A stretch of DNA of 64,000 nucleotides, from positions 62,001 to 126,000 of the forward strand of contig NZ_BMHV01000012.1 in assembly GCF_014641495.1 (NCBI RefSeq). Reading direction: 5' to 3'. Position numbers and translations under genes: made by a program. The stretch comes from Terasakiella brassicae (GTDB lineage: Bacteria; Pseudomonadota; Alphaproteobacteria; Rhodospirillales; Terasakiellaceae). Shown here one piece after another: positions 35,971 to 45,167 of the stretch. The notes below the pieces were generated by a model. It saw only the letters and a program-made list of their open reading frames with translations. It made no database searches and was not told where the DNA came from. How positions within the stretch are numbered: the first letter of the stretch is position 1; every line of letters begins with the position of its first letter.

Positions 35971-37542
35971 GTGAATAGGGTTGTCTTGTGTCTGGTAATA
36001 AGTATGGGGCTGTTTGTTTCAGCTGTTGTACCTTCTCTGTATGCAGAAGAAGGCGTGGTCCAAGCAGTCGAACAATCCGCATCTGAATATCGTCAGGATA
36101 AGCCGTGGCGCAAAAAAGACCCGGATCAGGAACAAGACAAAGATAAAAAGAAAACGGTTTCCACCTCTAAAAAATTTAGAACGATGGCGCGTGCCCTTTT
36201 GGGGCAACCGCATTGGAGTGAGCGTTTCCTCAATTTACTGGATCGTGATACGCCGAAAATTGCGATACACCCCTTTAAGGCGGATGAACTGCCGATTTCG
36301 TTGGAAGAAGCCCAGATTTACGTAAACGGATTTACGCAGGCCTTGGTTCGCGAAGCCGATGGGCGTTACGCCGTTGTCGCGCGCAAGGAACTGGGGGCGC
36401 TGGTTCAGGATATTAACGAAATGGGAATGCGCAGCGAAAGTGAAAACCCCTTGGGGGATTTAATCACCCGCGCGCGTTCCGATCTTTTGGCCGTGGGCAC
36501 GTTAAGCCTGAAGGGTGATAAAATTCTGCTGGCCTATAAAATGGTGGAAACGGAAACCGGGCGCATTGTATCCAGTAGTCAACAGACGTTTGCCCGTAAG
36601 AATGAGGCGATAAGCAAAGCGCACGGCGGGTTGTCTGTGAATGGGGCAGCGCAAAAAGCCGCAGGTGCTTTGCTGCGCGATGTTAATTTTGTTCGCAAAA
36701 TCATGGTTCAGGGGATCCGATACCAAACCAGTGGCATCCATACCGGGTTTGGGCGTTATTTCACCGGGGTACTGGTGGACAGTTTGCGCCAGTATGCCAC
36801 CAGTGGTCCGCGCAATATCAACAGTATGGAAATCAGCGACTTTGTCATTGAAGAAGAACAATTTCGGGGATTGCAATTAAGTGCAAACAGTGTGGAACGC
36901 ACGAGGTTATCACAGGATGGGCAGGGGAGTTTTATTTTAAAAGGAACCTATTGGCCATTTGAAGAGTATGTGGAAATGCGCCTGAGTTTGGAAAATGAAA
37001 AAGGCGCTGCGCACGTCTGGCGCGGGCGGATCGTGAAAAGTGAAATCCCGCCTGAACTTGACCTTTTGCCGCCCCCTTCCCCGATTGCACAGGAAGAAAC
37101 AAATCCATTAGGGCCGATTGATCTTTACCTCAGCAGCAATAAAGGGAGTGACCCGTCTTACAAAATCGGGCAAAAGATGGTGCTTTCTGTGCGCACCTCT
37201 GTTGATGCTTATATCGGTTGTTATTATTTGCAGGCTGATGGGATGATTTTTCGTATTTTTCCCAATCGGTTTATGAAAAGCGGTTTTCTAAATGGGGGAT
37301 TTACGCAAAATATCCCCTCGGCCTCCATGCCGTTTGCCTTTGAATTTACGCCGCCCAGCGGTGTGGAGGCCGTCAAATGTTTTGCAACGGACCGCGATGT
37401 GGCAAAGGATTTAACAACGGCCTTGGGCCAAGCTGCCTTTAAACCGTTGTCGGTTGCCAATGAACGACAACTGACGAAAGTCTATCGCAGCTTGCCCAAT
37501 GTGCTTTTAAGCGAAGTATCCCTGATTATCAGTGTGGAATAA
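35971..37542 (+). CDS. Exported CsgG/FlgO-like protein with C-terminal DUF4384
   Basis: A protein of about 523 residues with a signal peptide (VVLCLVISMGLFVSAVVPSLYA). A charged linker rich in D, K and Q follows (about 45-65). A middle domain at about 85-350 resembles the FlgO/CsgG-type fold of outer-membrane accessory proteins (PKIAIHPFKADELPIS, ARSDLLAVGTLSLKGDKILLAYKMVETETG). A C-terminal DUF4384-like domain at about 380-500 contains YKIGQKMVLSVRTSVDAYIGCYYLQADGMIFRIFPN. I favour the GTG at 35971, with GAGG 6 bases upstream, over a TTG at 35959. It probably acts at the cell envelope. No partner genes lie nearby. Confidence 0.7.
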   Translation: MNRVVLCLVISMGLFVSAVVPSLYAEEGVVQAVEQSASEYRQDKPWRKKDPDQEQDKDKKKTVSTSKKFRTMARALLGQPHWSERFLNLLDRDTPKIAIHPFKADELPISLEEAQIYVNGFTQALVREADGRYAVVARKELGALVQDINEMGMRSESENPLGDLITRARSDLLAVGTLSLKGDKILLAYKMVETETGRIVSSSQQTFARKNEAISKAHGGLSVNGAAQKAAGALLRDVNFVRKIMVQGIRYQTSGIHTGFGRYFTGVLVDSLRQYATSGPRNINSMEISDFVIEEEQFRGLQLSANSVERTRLSQDGQGSFILKGTYWPFEEYVEMRLSLENEKGAAHVWRGRIVKSEIPPELDLLPPPSPIAQEETNPLGPIDLYLSSNKGSDPSYKIGQKMVLSVRTSVDAYIGCYYLQADGMIFRIFPNRFMKSGFLNGGFTQNIPSASMPFAFEFTPPSGVEAVKCFATDRDVAKDLTTALGQAAFKPLSVANERQLTKVYRSLPNVLLSEVSLIISVE

Positions 37543-37549
37543 CCCGCCC

Positions 37550-38068
37550 TTATTCGTCGTAAGAGACCAATGTATCAAAGGGAATATCCCCAAGCTTTTC
37601 CCGACCATTCAGGAAGGTCAGTTCAATCATACAGGCGGTGCCGACCACGTTTGCGCCAACTTGTTCAAATAATTTTATGGCAGCTTCCAGCGTGCCGCCG
37701 GTTGCCAGCAAGTCGTCCAGAATAACAACGCGCTGTCCCGGTTTGACGGCATCGGCCTGAATTTCGACTGTATTGGATCCATATTCCAGATCATAGCTAT
37801 ATTCAATTGTTTTGCCCGGCAGCTTGCCTTTTTTGCGCACCATCGTAAAACCAAGACCCAGTTTTAAGGCCAGAGGCGCTGCGACCAGAAAACCGCGTGC
37901 GTCCAGACCTGCAAGGATATCAGGTTGATGACGGCTGACGATTTTGGCCATGCGTCCCATTGCAACCTGCCATGCATCCGGTTCAGCCAGCAAGGTTGAA
38001 ATGTCGTAAAAAAGAATACCGGGTTTTGGAAAGTCCGGAATGCCGCGAATATGGTCTTTCAGATCCAT
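37550..38068 (-). CDS. apt: Adenine phosphoribosyltransferase
   Basis: A purine-salvage enzyme joining adenine and PRPP to AMP. It has 172 residues. The PRPP-binding motif is [18 protein letters not shown] near 118-135, and the adenine region is [19 protein letters not shown]. It is convergent with the DUF4384 gene, with 7 bases between the stops. The downstream end shows no obvious terminator. Confidence 0.95.
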   Translation of the reverse strand: MDLKDHIRGIPDFPKPGILFYDISTLLAEPDAWQVAMGRMAKIVSRHQPDILAGLDARGFLVAAPLALKLGLGFTMVRKKGKLPGKTIEYSYDLEYGSNTVEIQADAVKPGQRVVILDDLLATGGTLEAAIKLFEQVGANVVGTACMIELTFLNGREKLGDIPFDTLVSYDE

Positions 38069-38148
38069 GTGATGTACCCCAAATTAAATAAGCGGGTTGT
38101 ATACTAAACGTGCGTTTTGAGAAGTACCATGTAAAATTTTTGATTTTA

Positions 38149-39708
38149 TCAGACGGATTTTTGTAGTCTTTCAATCGGCAAATTGAACGGTGGGCGCAGT
38201 TTGGGCGTATTGCGCACAAGGGCAGCCCCGTTGATCAGTTCCATACCGATTTCCAGCATGTCATTGACCTGATCACGTCGGCGCAAGCCAAGGGCATAAG
38301 GCTTGGCGTCAAGGGCTGTAATTTCCGTCAGGCGGTTTTCCAGTTGAGGCAATGAAATACCGTTTTTTGAATTGAGTATTGAAAAATCAATCCCGACCCA
38401 ATTTAATTCGTTGCATAACGGGGTTGCGAATTTATTTTCGGCATTCAAGGTTAAAGCCGTTCCGTTCACCACGCTGTTTAAGGCCGTGCAAGTGTGTTGC
38501 AGGTCGTCAGTGGTCCAGTGCCCATCGTCCAATATTTCGATGATAAGAAATCGTTCCCGCAAGGGAAGTGTGAATTTTGCAAGCGTTTCCAGAACAGCCT
38601 GAAGGTTTTCACCACGCAAGGAGGGACTGTGTATGGGGATGAAAACAGGTGTGACAATGTTTTGCGTATTAAAGGAAAATAAAGCTTTGGCGGCTTGTTG
38701 CAAGACCCAGAGATCTGTTTTTAATTTTTGTTGATTGTTGGCTTTGCCATAGGCTTTTGAGCCTTCCAGTTTTTGCCCTGTGGGTGAGGTATAGCAAAAA
38801 CGCGCACGATATAGCCGCAGGCTTTGACTATCCCTTTCCCAGCACGGGGCATATTCAACAGCGTAGGTTGGCTTGTCTTTGGGGAGAAGGGGCGGGTTTG
38901 TGCTTTTTTCTTCTTTTTCCTTCGACATCACCACCCATTGTGGTTCGTCTTTGCTTGTTTCTTTGCGCTCACGTTGTAATTGAACCCATTGGGCTTCGCT
39001 CATGGAAGATGGCTTCTTTTGCCCTTTTTGCCAATGCGGATTGTTTTCTGCGTGGGCTAAATGGTGTTCTTTCCAGTTGGTCTTGTCTTCTTTGGGATCG
39101 TGCGTTTGTTGTTGCGGATCGATACTTGTTTTTTGGGGCGTTTTTTCTTGTGTGTTGTCGTTTGCTCCCTTTTCTTTGGCGTTCCCGGCGGCTTCACCCG
39201 CACGACCTGCTTTTTCAAGGAATTCGATATTCAGGCTGCCGTCTTCTTTGAGGGCATCCTTCGGGTCAACGCCTGCCACGCGGACAAGGGGGCGGCGTTC
39301 CCCATCGAAGCGATCCCCGATAATTTTACGCCCGACTTCCTCGGCAATGTCATAGGCACGGGCATCGGCTTCTATTTCAGACAGGGTCGGGAACAACATG
39401 ATGTAGATTTCCTGGCTTTGATGTTCCCAGCGATTGCCCTGACCGACACGGTCGCGCATCACGCCTTCTGTCAGTCGGAAAATTTTGTCTTCACGTTTAT
39501 CCCACGTGTCACCGAGGGCTTGATGAAATTCTGTCATGCTGAGGACGTGCAGCTTGCCAATATCTTCATGGTCTTCTTCGCTGATAATATCTTCGATACT
39601 GACAGCAATATCATCAGACATAAAACCATCGTCCTTGATCCGCACAAGGGCACGGTCTTCACCGATCCCTGAAAAGATTTTTTTTGCCGTTTTAATCCAC
39701 TTGAACAC
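38149..39708 (-). CDS. Uncharacterised 519-residue protein with charged linker
   Basis: I do not recognise this protein with confidence. Residues 1-160 form a folded N-terminal domain (MFKWIKTAKKIFSGIGEDRA, EIYIMLFPTLSEIEADARAYDIAEEV). Residues about 165-275 are a long low-complexity linker rich in K, E, Q, T and P. The C-terminal 240 residues form a second domain. This has parts faintly like a degenerate EAL domain (QNIVTPVFIPIHSPSLRGENL, LRERFLIIEILDDG, WVGIDFSIL), but without the catalytic EAL, DDFGTG or lysine motifs. It lies upstream of apt on the same strand, 80 bases away. Confidence 0.6.
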   Translation of the reverse strand: MFKWIKTAKKIFSGIGEDRALVRIKDDGFMSDDIAVSIEDIISEEDHEDIGKLHVLSMTEFHQALGDTWDKREDKIFRLTEGVMRDRVGQGNRWEHQSQEIYIMLFPTLSEIEADARAYDIAEEVGRKIIGDRFDGERRPLVRVAGVDPKDALKEDGSLNIEFLEKAGRAGEAAGNAKEKGANDNTQEKTPQKTSIDPQQQTHDPKEDKTNWKEHHLAHAENNPHWQKGQKKPSSMSEAQWVQLQRERKETSKDEPQWVVMSKEKEEKSTNPPLLPKDKPTYAVEYAPCWERDSQSLRLYRARFCYTSPTGQKLEGSKAYGKANNQQKLKTDLWVLQQAAKALFSFNTQNIVTPVFIPIHSPSLRGENLQAVLETLAKFTLPLRERFLIIEILDDGHWTTDDLQHTCTALNSVVNGTALTLNAENKFATPLCNELNWVGIDFSILNSKNGISLPQLENRLTEITALDAKPYALGLRRRDQVNDMLEIGMELINGAALVRNTPKLRPPFNLPIERLQKSV

Positions 39709-39766
39709 GCGGGAGCGCCTTTATTTATTGTTTTTGGTTCGAGGACTTTAACAGGTTGTTTTCCAT

Positions 39767-39802
39767 AAAAAAAGAGCGAAGGCGTCAGGGGAACGCCTTC
39801 GC
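39767..39802 (-). terminator. Rho-independent terminator of the cytochrome P460 gene
   Basis: A perfect 10-bp stem, GCGAAGGCGT (39776-39785) with ACGCCTTCGC (39793-39802). On the minus strand it is followed by a CTCTTTTTTT tract. Confidence 0.9.
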
Positions 39803-39824
39803 CCAGGGGGCCGTTGATTGAAGG

Positions 39825-40517
39825 TTAACGGCGATATTCTTCCGGGAGGAAAAGAAGCCCATCGGTTTCTGCACCCATTGCGTTATGACATTCAAAACAG
39901 AAGGTCATGCCTGCTGAATTACGCCCTTTTGTTTCGCCCCACAAACTGCCATCTGCCATGACCATGGAATATTTCCAGTCCAGTGATTGCGGGTGCCAGC
40001 CGGACGGCATTTTTTCCATCAGGAAAAGCGGACCGATATCGGCCTTGCCATCAGCTTTGCCGACGATGGTCGGTTTTGCAATGATCGCCCCTGCCGGCAG
40101 GATGCCTGCCTCTTCCCATTTTTGATAATTTTTGGCTTTTTCATTGACGATGTTGACGAGATAACGATCCCCATGTGTGCTGGACTGATAGGGACTTTTT
40201 GTAACGTTTATCCAGTTAAAAAATTGAGCCGCAGCAGGAATGCCGGATTTTGCATATGTTGTCTGCATGGCGGGAAGCAAACGATCCCATTCGCGCATGG
40301 CTTGTTCATCATTAAGTTCTGCGGGTTGCGCAGCCGCGCATGGGTTGGCTGCGCACGGATTTTTGGCGCAACAGGGGTTTTGAGCACAGGCTTTTGCCGC
40401 ACACGGATTAGCGAGAGCTGGCGTAAGCGGGAGGGCACTTGCGATTCCAAGCCCAAGCCCAAACCCCAAGGCCAAAGGTGTGAAAGATGCGGTTTTTAGT
40501 GTTGTGCGTAATGTCAT
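39825..40517 (-). CDS. Cytochrome P460-family protein with Cys-rich N-terminus
   Basis: A 230-residue exported heme protein. The signal peptide ends near residue 36 (TPALA). The mature N-terminus carries NPCAA-type repeats with six Cys at 39, 44, 49, 50, 55 and 60. The P460 domain (about 75-230) has HGDRYLVNIVN, PAGAIIAKPTIV and the c-type heme site CFECH at 207-211. P460 proteins oxidise hydroxylamine or detoxify NO, or carry an ordinary c-heme. The crosslinking Lys cannot be assigned by eye. The Cys repeats could bind metal or form disulfides. It is a single-gene unit ended by its own terminator. Confidence 0.8.
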   Translation of the reverse strand: MTLRTTLKTASFTPLALGFGLGLGIASALPLTPALANPCAAKACAQNPCCAKNPCAANPCAAAQPAELNDEQAMREWDRLLPAMQTTYAKSGIPAAAQFFNWINVTKSPYQSSTHGDRYLVNIVNEKAKNYQKWEEAGILPAGAIIAKPTIVGKADGKADIGPLFLMEKMPSGWHPQSLDWKYSMVMADGSLWGETKGRNSAGMTFCFECHNAMGAETDGLLFLPEEYRR

Positions 40518-40722
40518 AATGCCTCCCGAAGAATTTGTTGGATGAAGTGCTTTTCAAGTGTTCCAAGTATGAAGGGAGAAGGCTGGAATATCTCTAAACA
40601 AACCCTTCACGCGCCATCAATAAAATGTGATTAAAACTTGAGTGCTTGTGATAAGTACTTATCTGGAAAAGGGATTAAGTTCTTTGTCTGGTCATTTGGG
40701 GAACTTGAAATAGGAACGTGTT

Positions 40723-41433
40723 ATGACGGACTTGTCACAGGTCACAACAGAACGTCTGAACAAAATGTTGACGGCTGGCCATGAGGTCGAAAATTGCCAG
40801 CGTGTCTTGAGCAAAGTTGGTGAAAATATTGTTGGGGATGTTCTGCGCGGATGTGGGACGTTTTATCAGATGAACCATTACCCGGATGGTGATGTTTATG
40901 ACCATGAAACGCATGGTCAGTATTATTATCATGCACACCGTGACGGCGAACATGGTCATTTCCATTTGTTCTTGCGCCCGAAGGGAATGCCATCGGGGAT
41001 CAAACCGGCTTTGGTCGAAGATTTTGAAGAACCAAAAGCCAAAAATGATGCGCTGAGTCATTTAATTGCGATTTCGATGGATGAATTTGGTCACCCGAAG
41101 GCCTTGTTTACCACAAACCGTTGGGTGACGGCGGAATACTGGTATGGCTGTGAGGATGTGATCCGCATGCTGGATCATTTTGAAATTGATCATGCCAGTC
41201 CGTCCTGGCCTGCAAATCGTTGGATGGGGGCAATGGTTCAATTGTTTTATCCACAAATCTGCGATCTATTGCGCCTGCGCGATCATGTCGTTGCCGATTG
41301 GAAAGAACAAAACCCCAAAGAAAACGTTTTTGAATGTCGTGATCTGGATGTAACGTCAGAATTGGAATGTAATATTCCCATGCAAATCACGGCGATTGAA
41401 CAGGAATTGGCAGCCCGCAAAGTTGAAAAGTGA
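40723..41433 (+). CDS. Uncharacterised His-rich protein (DUF6969-like)
   Basis: A 236-residue soluble protein. Residues about 50-90 hold an aromatic/His-rich stretch, MNHYPDGDVYDHETHGQYYY then HAHRDGEHGHFHLFLRPKGMP, which looks like a metal- or ligand-binding site. I recall this pattern from a conserved proteobacterial family named DUF6969, but cannot confirm it. There is no signal peptide. It is a lone gene, 205 bases from its divergent neighbour and 79 bases before the Atm1-type exporter. Its function is unknown. Confidence 0.65.
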   Translation: MTDLSQVTTERLNKMLTAGHEVENCQRVLSKVGENIVGDVLRGCGTFYQMNHYPDGDVYDHETHGQYYYHAHRDGEHGHFHLFLRPKGMPSGIKPALVEDFEEPKAKNDALSHLIAISMDEFGHPKALFTTNRWVTAEYWYGCEDVIRMLDHFEIDHASPSWPANRWMGAMVQLFYPQICDLLRLRDHVVADWKEQNPKENVFECRDLDVTSELECNIPMQITAIEQELAARKVEK

Positions 41434-41512
41434 ATTAAGTCACTGTCCGATTGGATGATCTTGAGGCATACTGTTTTTATTCCTTTTAATTAAAAAAGAA
41501 AAATGACAGTGC

Positions 41513-43375
41513 ATGCGCCACCTTTCCAATGATGCCCCACAACGTACCGGTCCGCGAAACGACTGGAGAACGTTAAAAACGCTTCTGCCCTATCTCTGGC
41601 CTAAAAATGCGCAAAATCTGCGTATCCGGGTGGTGATTGCCTTGTTGTTTCTGGCAGCCGCAAAAGGGTTAAACGTCTCCGTTCCGATCTTTTATAAAAA
41701 AGCGGTCGATGCATTGAGCATGGACGCAACTGCCCAACTGCTTGCGGTGCCGATTATGTTACTGGTCGGCTATGGTGTGGCGCGTGTGCTGTCTCAGGCC
41801 TTCGGGGAATTGCGCGATGCGGTGTTTGCCCGTGTGGGGCAACGTGCCATTCGTGATGTTGCCCTTAAGACCTTTCAACATCTGCATAAACTGTCCTTGC
41901 GATTTCATGTGCAACGCCAGACCGGAGGGTTGAGTCGGTCCATTGAGCGTGGCACCAAGGGGATTGAATTTCTGTTGAACTTCATGTTGTTCAATATTCT
42001 GCCAACGTTGCTGGAAATCGTGCTGGTCTGTGGCATTTTGTGGGTCATGTATGACTGGACGTTTGCGCTGGTGACCTTTGCGACCATTGCCGGATATATC
42101 GCCTGGACCTTGATTGTGACGGAATGGCGGATCAAATATCGCCGCACCATGAACAAAAGCGATAACGAGGCCAATACCAAAGCAATTGACAGTTTGCTCA
42201 ATTTCGAAACCGTCAAATATTTCACCAACGAAGACCATGAAGCACGTCGTTATGACAGTGCGTTACGCCGATTTGAAGAAGCTTCCATTAAATCCAAGGT
42301 GACGCTCAGTCTGCTGAATATTGGGCAGGGCGTAATTATCTCGTTGGGGTTAACAGCGGTGATGATTATGGCGGGTTACGGTGTGCAAGGCGGCACCATG
42401 ACTATTGGTGATTTTGTCTTGGTCAACAGTTATCTGATCCAGCTTTATATGCCGCTGAACTTTTTGGGCTTTGTCTATCGCGAGATCAAGCAATCGCTGA
42501 CGGATATGGAACATATGTTTTCCTTACTGGATAAAGAGGCAGAGATTGCAGACGATGTGGATGCCTGTGATTTACCTGAAGGCGGCGGGGATGTGCGTTT
42601 TGAACAGGTTTCGTTTTCTTACGATCCACGCCGACCCATTTTGAAAAATGTCGATTTCCATGTACCTGCCGGTAAAACAACGGCAATTGTCGGGTCCAGT
42701 GGGGCGGGGAAATCGACCTTGTCACGCTTGTTGTTCCGGTTTTACGATGTTTCAGATGGCGCTGTCAAAATTGATGGTGTCGATGTGCGCCAGATTAAAC
42801 AAGCCGCCTTACGCGGGGCGATCGGTATTGTGCCGCAAGATACGGTTTTGTTTAATGATACGGTCTTTTATAACATTGCATATGGGCGACCCGGCGCGAC
42901 ACCGGGGGATGTGGAAGAGGCGGCCAAGCTGGCCAGTATTCATAACTTTATTATGGGATTGCCCGATGGCTATAACACAATGGTGGGTGAACGCGGCCTC
43001 AAGCTGTCCGGCGGGGAAAAACAACGGGTTGCGATTGCACGTACAATCCTGAAACGCCCGCGCATTTTATTGTTTGATGAGGCAACATCGGCATTGGATA
43101 CCCATACGGAAAAAGAAATCCAGGTGTCGTTGCGCGATGTTTCAAGTGGATTGACGACATTGGTCATTGCCCACCGTTTATCAACGGTGGTGGATGCCGA
43201 TGAAATTCTGGTTCTGGAGCAAGGTGAGATCGTTGAACGCGGCAACCATGCAAAATTATTGGACAAGGGCGGGGCGTATGCTGCCATGTGGGCAAAACAG
43301 CAAGAAGCCGCCCAAGCGTTGGAAACCCTGGAACAAGTGGGCCAAGATGTCGCCCCTGTTTTGAAACCGGTTTGA
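41513..43375 (+). CDS. Atm1-type ABC exporter (glutathione/heavy-metal)
   Basis: A half-transporter of 620 residues, with six membrane helices at about 35-320 and an ATPase domain at about 365-600. Walker A is VGSSGAGKSTLSRL, the signature is LSGGEKQRVAIARTI and Walker B is ILLFDEATSALDT, followed by the H-loop IAHRLST. The membrane domain has Atm1/HMT1 features such as LRFHVQRQTGGLSRSIERGTKGIEFL and LLNFETVKYFTNEDHE. Bacterial homologues export glutathione-metal or persulfide conjugates from the cytoplasm. It works as a homodimer. It stands alone here. Confidence 0.93.
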   Translation: MRHLSNDAPQRTGPRNDWRTLKTLLPYLWPKNAQNLRIRVVIALLFLAAAKGLNVSVPIFYKKAVDALSMDATAQLLAVPIMLLVGYGVARVLSQAFGELRDAVFARVGQRAIRDVALKTFQHLHKLSLRFHVQRQTGGLSRSIERGTKGIEFLLNFMLFNILPTLLEIVLVCGILWVMYDWTFALVTFATIAGYIAWTLIVTEWRIKYRRTMNKSDNEANTKAIDSLLNFETVKYFTNEDHEARRYDSALRRFEEASIKSKVTLSLLNIGQGVIISLGLTAVMIMAGYGVQGGTMTIGDFVLVNSYLIQLYMPLNFLGFVYREIKQSLTDMEHMFSLLDKEAEIADDVDACDLPEGGGDVRFEQVSFSYDPRRPILKNVDFHVPAGKTTAIVGSSGAGKSTLSRLLFRFYDVSDGAVKIDGVDVRQIKQAALRGAIGIVPQDTVLFNDTVFYNIAYGRPGATPGDVEEAAKLASIHNFIMGLPDGYNTMVGERGLKLSGGEKQRVAIARTILKRPRILLFDEATSALDTHTEKEIQVSLRDVSSGLTTLVIAHRLSTVVDADEILVLEQGEIVERGNHAKLLDKGGAYAAMWAKQQEAAQALETLEQVGQDVAPVLKPV

Positions 43376-43380
43376 TCTGA

Positions 43381-43410
43381 AAAAAGACCCCCACCGAAAA
43401 CAGGTGGGGG
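43381..43410 (-). terminator. Rho-independent terminator of the lipoprotein gene
   Basis: CCCCCACC (43388-43395) pairs with GGTGGGGG (43403-43410). The A-rich run at 43379-43387 reads as a U-tract on the minus strand. It lies between two convergent genes and may also stall the plus transcript. Confidence 0.8.
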
Positions 43411-43442
43411 CGTGTGGGTATGATGGAGATGATCAATAGGGG

Positions 43443-43772
43443 TTATTGATCTGTGGCCGGATGTACGGTTGAATCATCGGGGATGGGTTCTTCATCACGT
43501 ACATAAAAGGCCACCGGGGGCGGTGCGACAGATTCCAACCGATCGGGAGGTGAGGGCGTATCGTATCGGCTGGGATGAGGGCCATAGTAATTAACCAGTC
43601 GGGCCGCGTCCCGGTGAACAGGTTCGCTGAAACATTGGATGGAACCGAGCTGTCGATAACAATAGCGCGGTTCTTCTTCATAGACGGCTTCTTCGTATTT
43701 ATCGACGTACCCGCAGGCACTCAGACTGAGAAGTCCGCTTATGATCCATCCTAATTTCAGCCTTTGTAACAT
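43443..43772 (-). CDS. Small outer-membrane-type lipoprotein
   Basis: A 109-residue protein with a lipoprotein signal. It starts MLQRLKLGWIISGLLSLSAC, with lipobox LSAC and lipidated Cys near residue 20. The mature part is acidic and Pro/Tyr-rich (YEEAVYEEEPRYCYRQLGSI, PSRYDTPSPPDRLE) and contains two further Cys. I take the ATG at 43770-43772 because GAGGATC precedes it. The frame upstream adds a charged stretch that would spoil the signal. The family is not recognised. Alphaproteobacteria often have such short lipoproteins. Confidence 0.65.
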   Translation of the reverse strand: MLQRLKLGWIISGLLSLSACGYVDKYEEAVYEEEPRYCYRQLGSIQCFSEPVHRDAARLVNYYGPHPSRYDTPSPPDRLESVAPPPVAFYVRDEEPIPDDSTVHPATDQ

Positions 43773-43905
43773 TTTCGATCCTCTTTTTTGATCGGGTCGT
43801 TTTTTCCGACCTCTGTTAAAATGAGACTGCAAAGAGGATGCCAAAAAGAAAAGGGGCTGCTCAAAAATTAACAACCCCTTAAAATTCAAAAAGTTAACAA
43901 AAGGT

Positions 43906-44889
43906 TTACGAATTCACGTCCACCACAATACGTCCTTGTGTTTGGCCTTTGAGGATTTTTTTGCCTACCTCCGGCAATTCTGACAGGGTAATTTCGCTTG
44001 TCAGGGCATCCAGTTTATCCATCGGCAGTTCATTGGTCAGGCGCTCCCATGCCATGACGCGCCGTTCAAACGGGCAGGTGGCACTGTCGATCCCTTGCAG
44101 GGTAATACCGCGCATCAAAAAGGGTAAAACAGTGGTGTGCAATTCGTTCGACGCCGCAAGACCAACAGAGGCACAGCAGCTCCAATATTTTAAAGTCGCC
44201 AAAACATGATGCAGGGTGGAACCGCCCACATTGTCAATGGCCCCGATCCAGCGTTCACCGCCCAAGGGGCCGCGCGGGCCTTCTTCGAGTTCGCTGCGTG
44301 GAACAATGGTGCTGACGCCGAGACTTTTCAGATACGCGTGGGAACTTTCAGACCCGGTGGACCCGGCAACTTTATAACCCAGATTGGCAAGTATAGCGCA
44401 GGCAATGGACCCCACACCGCCGGATGCACCGGTGACCAGAACCTCGCCATCTTGATCGGGTTTCATACCGTGATCTTCCAACGCCATGATGGATAACATA
44501 GCGGTATAACCTGCCGTTCCAATTGCCATTGCGCGTTTGGTGGAAATCGCATCGGGCAGGGGAACCAGCCAATCGGCTTTCACGCGGGCTTTTTGGGCAT
44601 ATCCCCCCCAATGAATTTCACCCACGCGCCAACCGTTTAACACCACGCGGTCACCGGGTTTATATCGATCATCTTCTGAGGCCTCAACCGTCCCGGCAAA
44701 ATCAATGCCGGGGACGTGGGGGTATTCTTTTACCAGCTTGACCAGACCATTCATAATCAGCCCGTCTTTGAAGTTCAGTGTGGAATAATCAACCTTCACC
44801 AGAACCTCCCCGGCAGGCAGGTCATTGTCGGAAACTTGCTTGATCGCCAGTGTCATATCTTGATCAAGCAACAGGGCATTAAATGTCAT
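43906..44889 (-). CDS. AcuI/YhdH-type acrylyl-CoA reductase-like MDR oxidoreductase
   Basis: A medium-chain dehydrogenase/reductase of 327 residues that resembles AcuI (acryloyl-CoA reductase, NADPH). It has an N-terminal GroES-like domain (VKVDYSTLNFKDGLIMNG, PHVPGIDFAGTV, DRVVLNGWRVGEIHWGGYAQ). A Rossmann fold follows, with VLVTGASGGVGSIACAILAN and AGSTGSESSHAYLKSLG. In marine bacteria AcuI detoxifies acrylate derived from DMSP, but the same family has broader quinone-reductase members. No DMSP genes adjoin it. Confidence 0.85.
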   Translation of the reverse strand: MTFNALLLDQDMTLAIKQVSDNDLPAGEVLVKVDYSTLNFKDGLIMNGLVKLVKEYPHVPGIDFAGTVEASEDDRYKPGDRVVLNGWRVGEIHWGGYAQKARVKADWLVPLPDAISTKRAMAIGTAGYTAMLSIMALEDHGMKPDQDGEVLVTGASGGVGSIACAILANLGYKVAGSTGSESSHAYLKSLGVSTIVPRSELEEGPRGPLGGERWIGAIDNVGGSTLHHVLATLKYWSCCASVGLAASNELHTTVLPFLMRGITLQGIDSATCPFERRVMAWERLTNELPMDKLDALTSEITLSELPEVGKKILKGQTQGRIVVDVNS

Positions 44890-45167
44890 TTCTAGAACCT
44901 TTCATGGTTTGATTTGACAGAACGATACATAATGTTCGGTAGGCGATCAATCTTTTCAGTTTATTTTTGTAAGCGAATCTTATGGGGGATTAGGATTTTT
45001 TATTTTCCGAGAGTAATTTCATTTCAAATGGAACTTTATTTTCGGTTCTATCCTTCTGAATTCGGCTGTGTTTTTGCTTGATTGTCGCAAATGTATGACA
45101 GTTTCTTGACTTCTTGGTTAACTCGAAACATTGTTGCGAACAAATCATTTGAACCAATAAAGAATAC

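Noticed and set aside
43381-43410. Hairpin as the terminator of the Atm1 exporter
   Set aside because: The T tract lies on the minus-strand side. No U-run follows on the plus strand, so it fits the convergent lipoprotein gene better.
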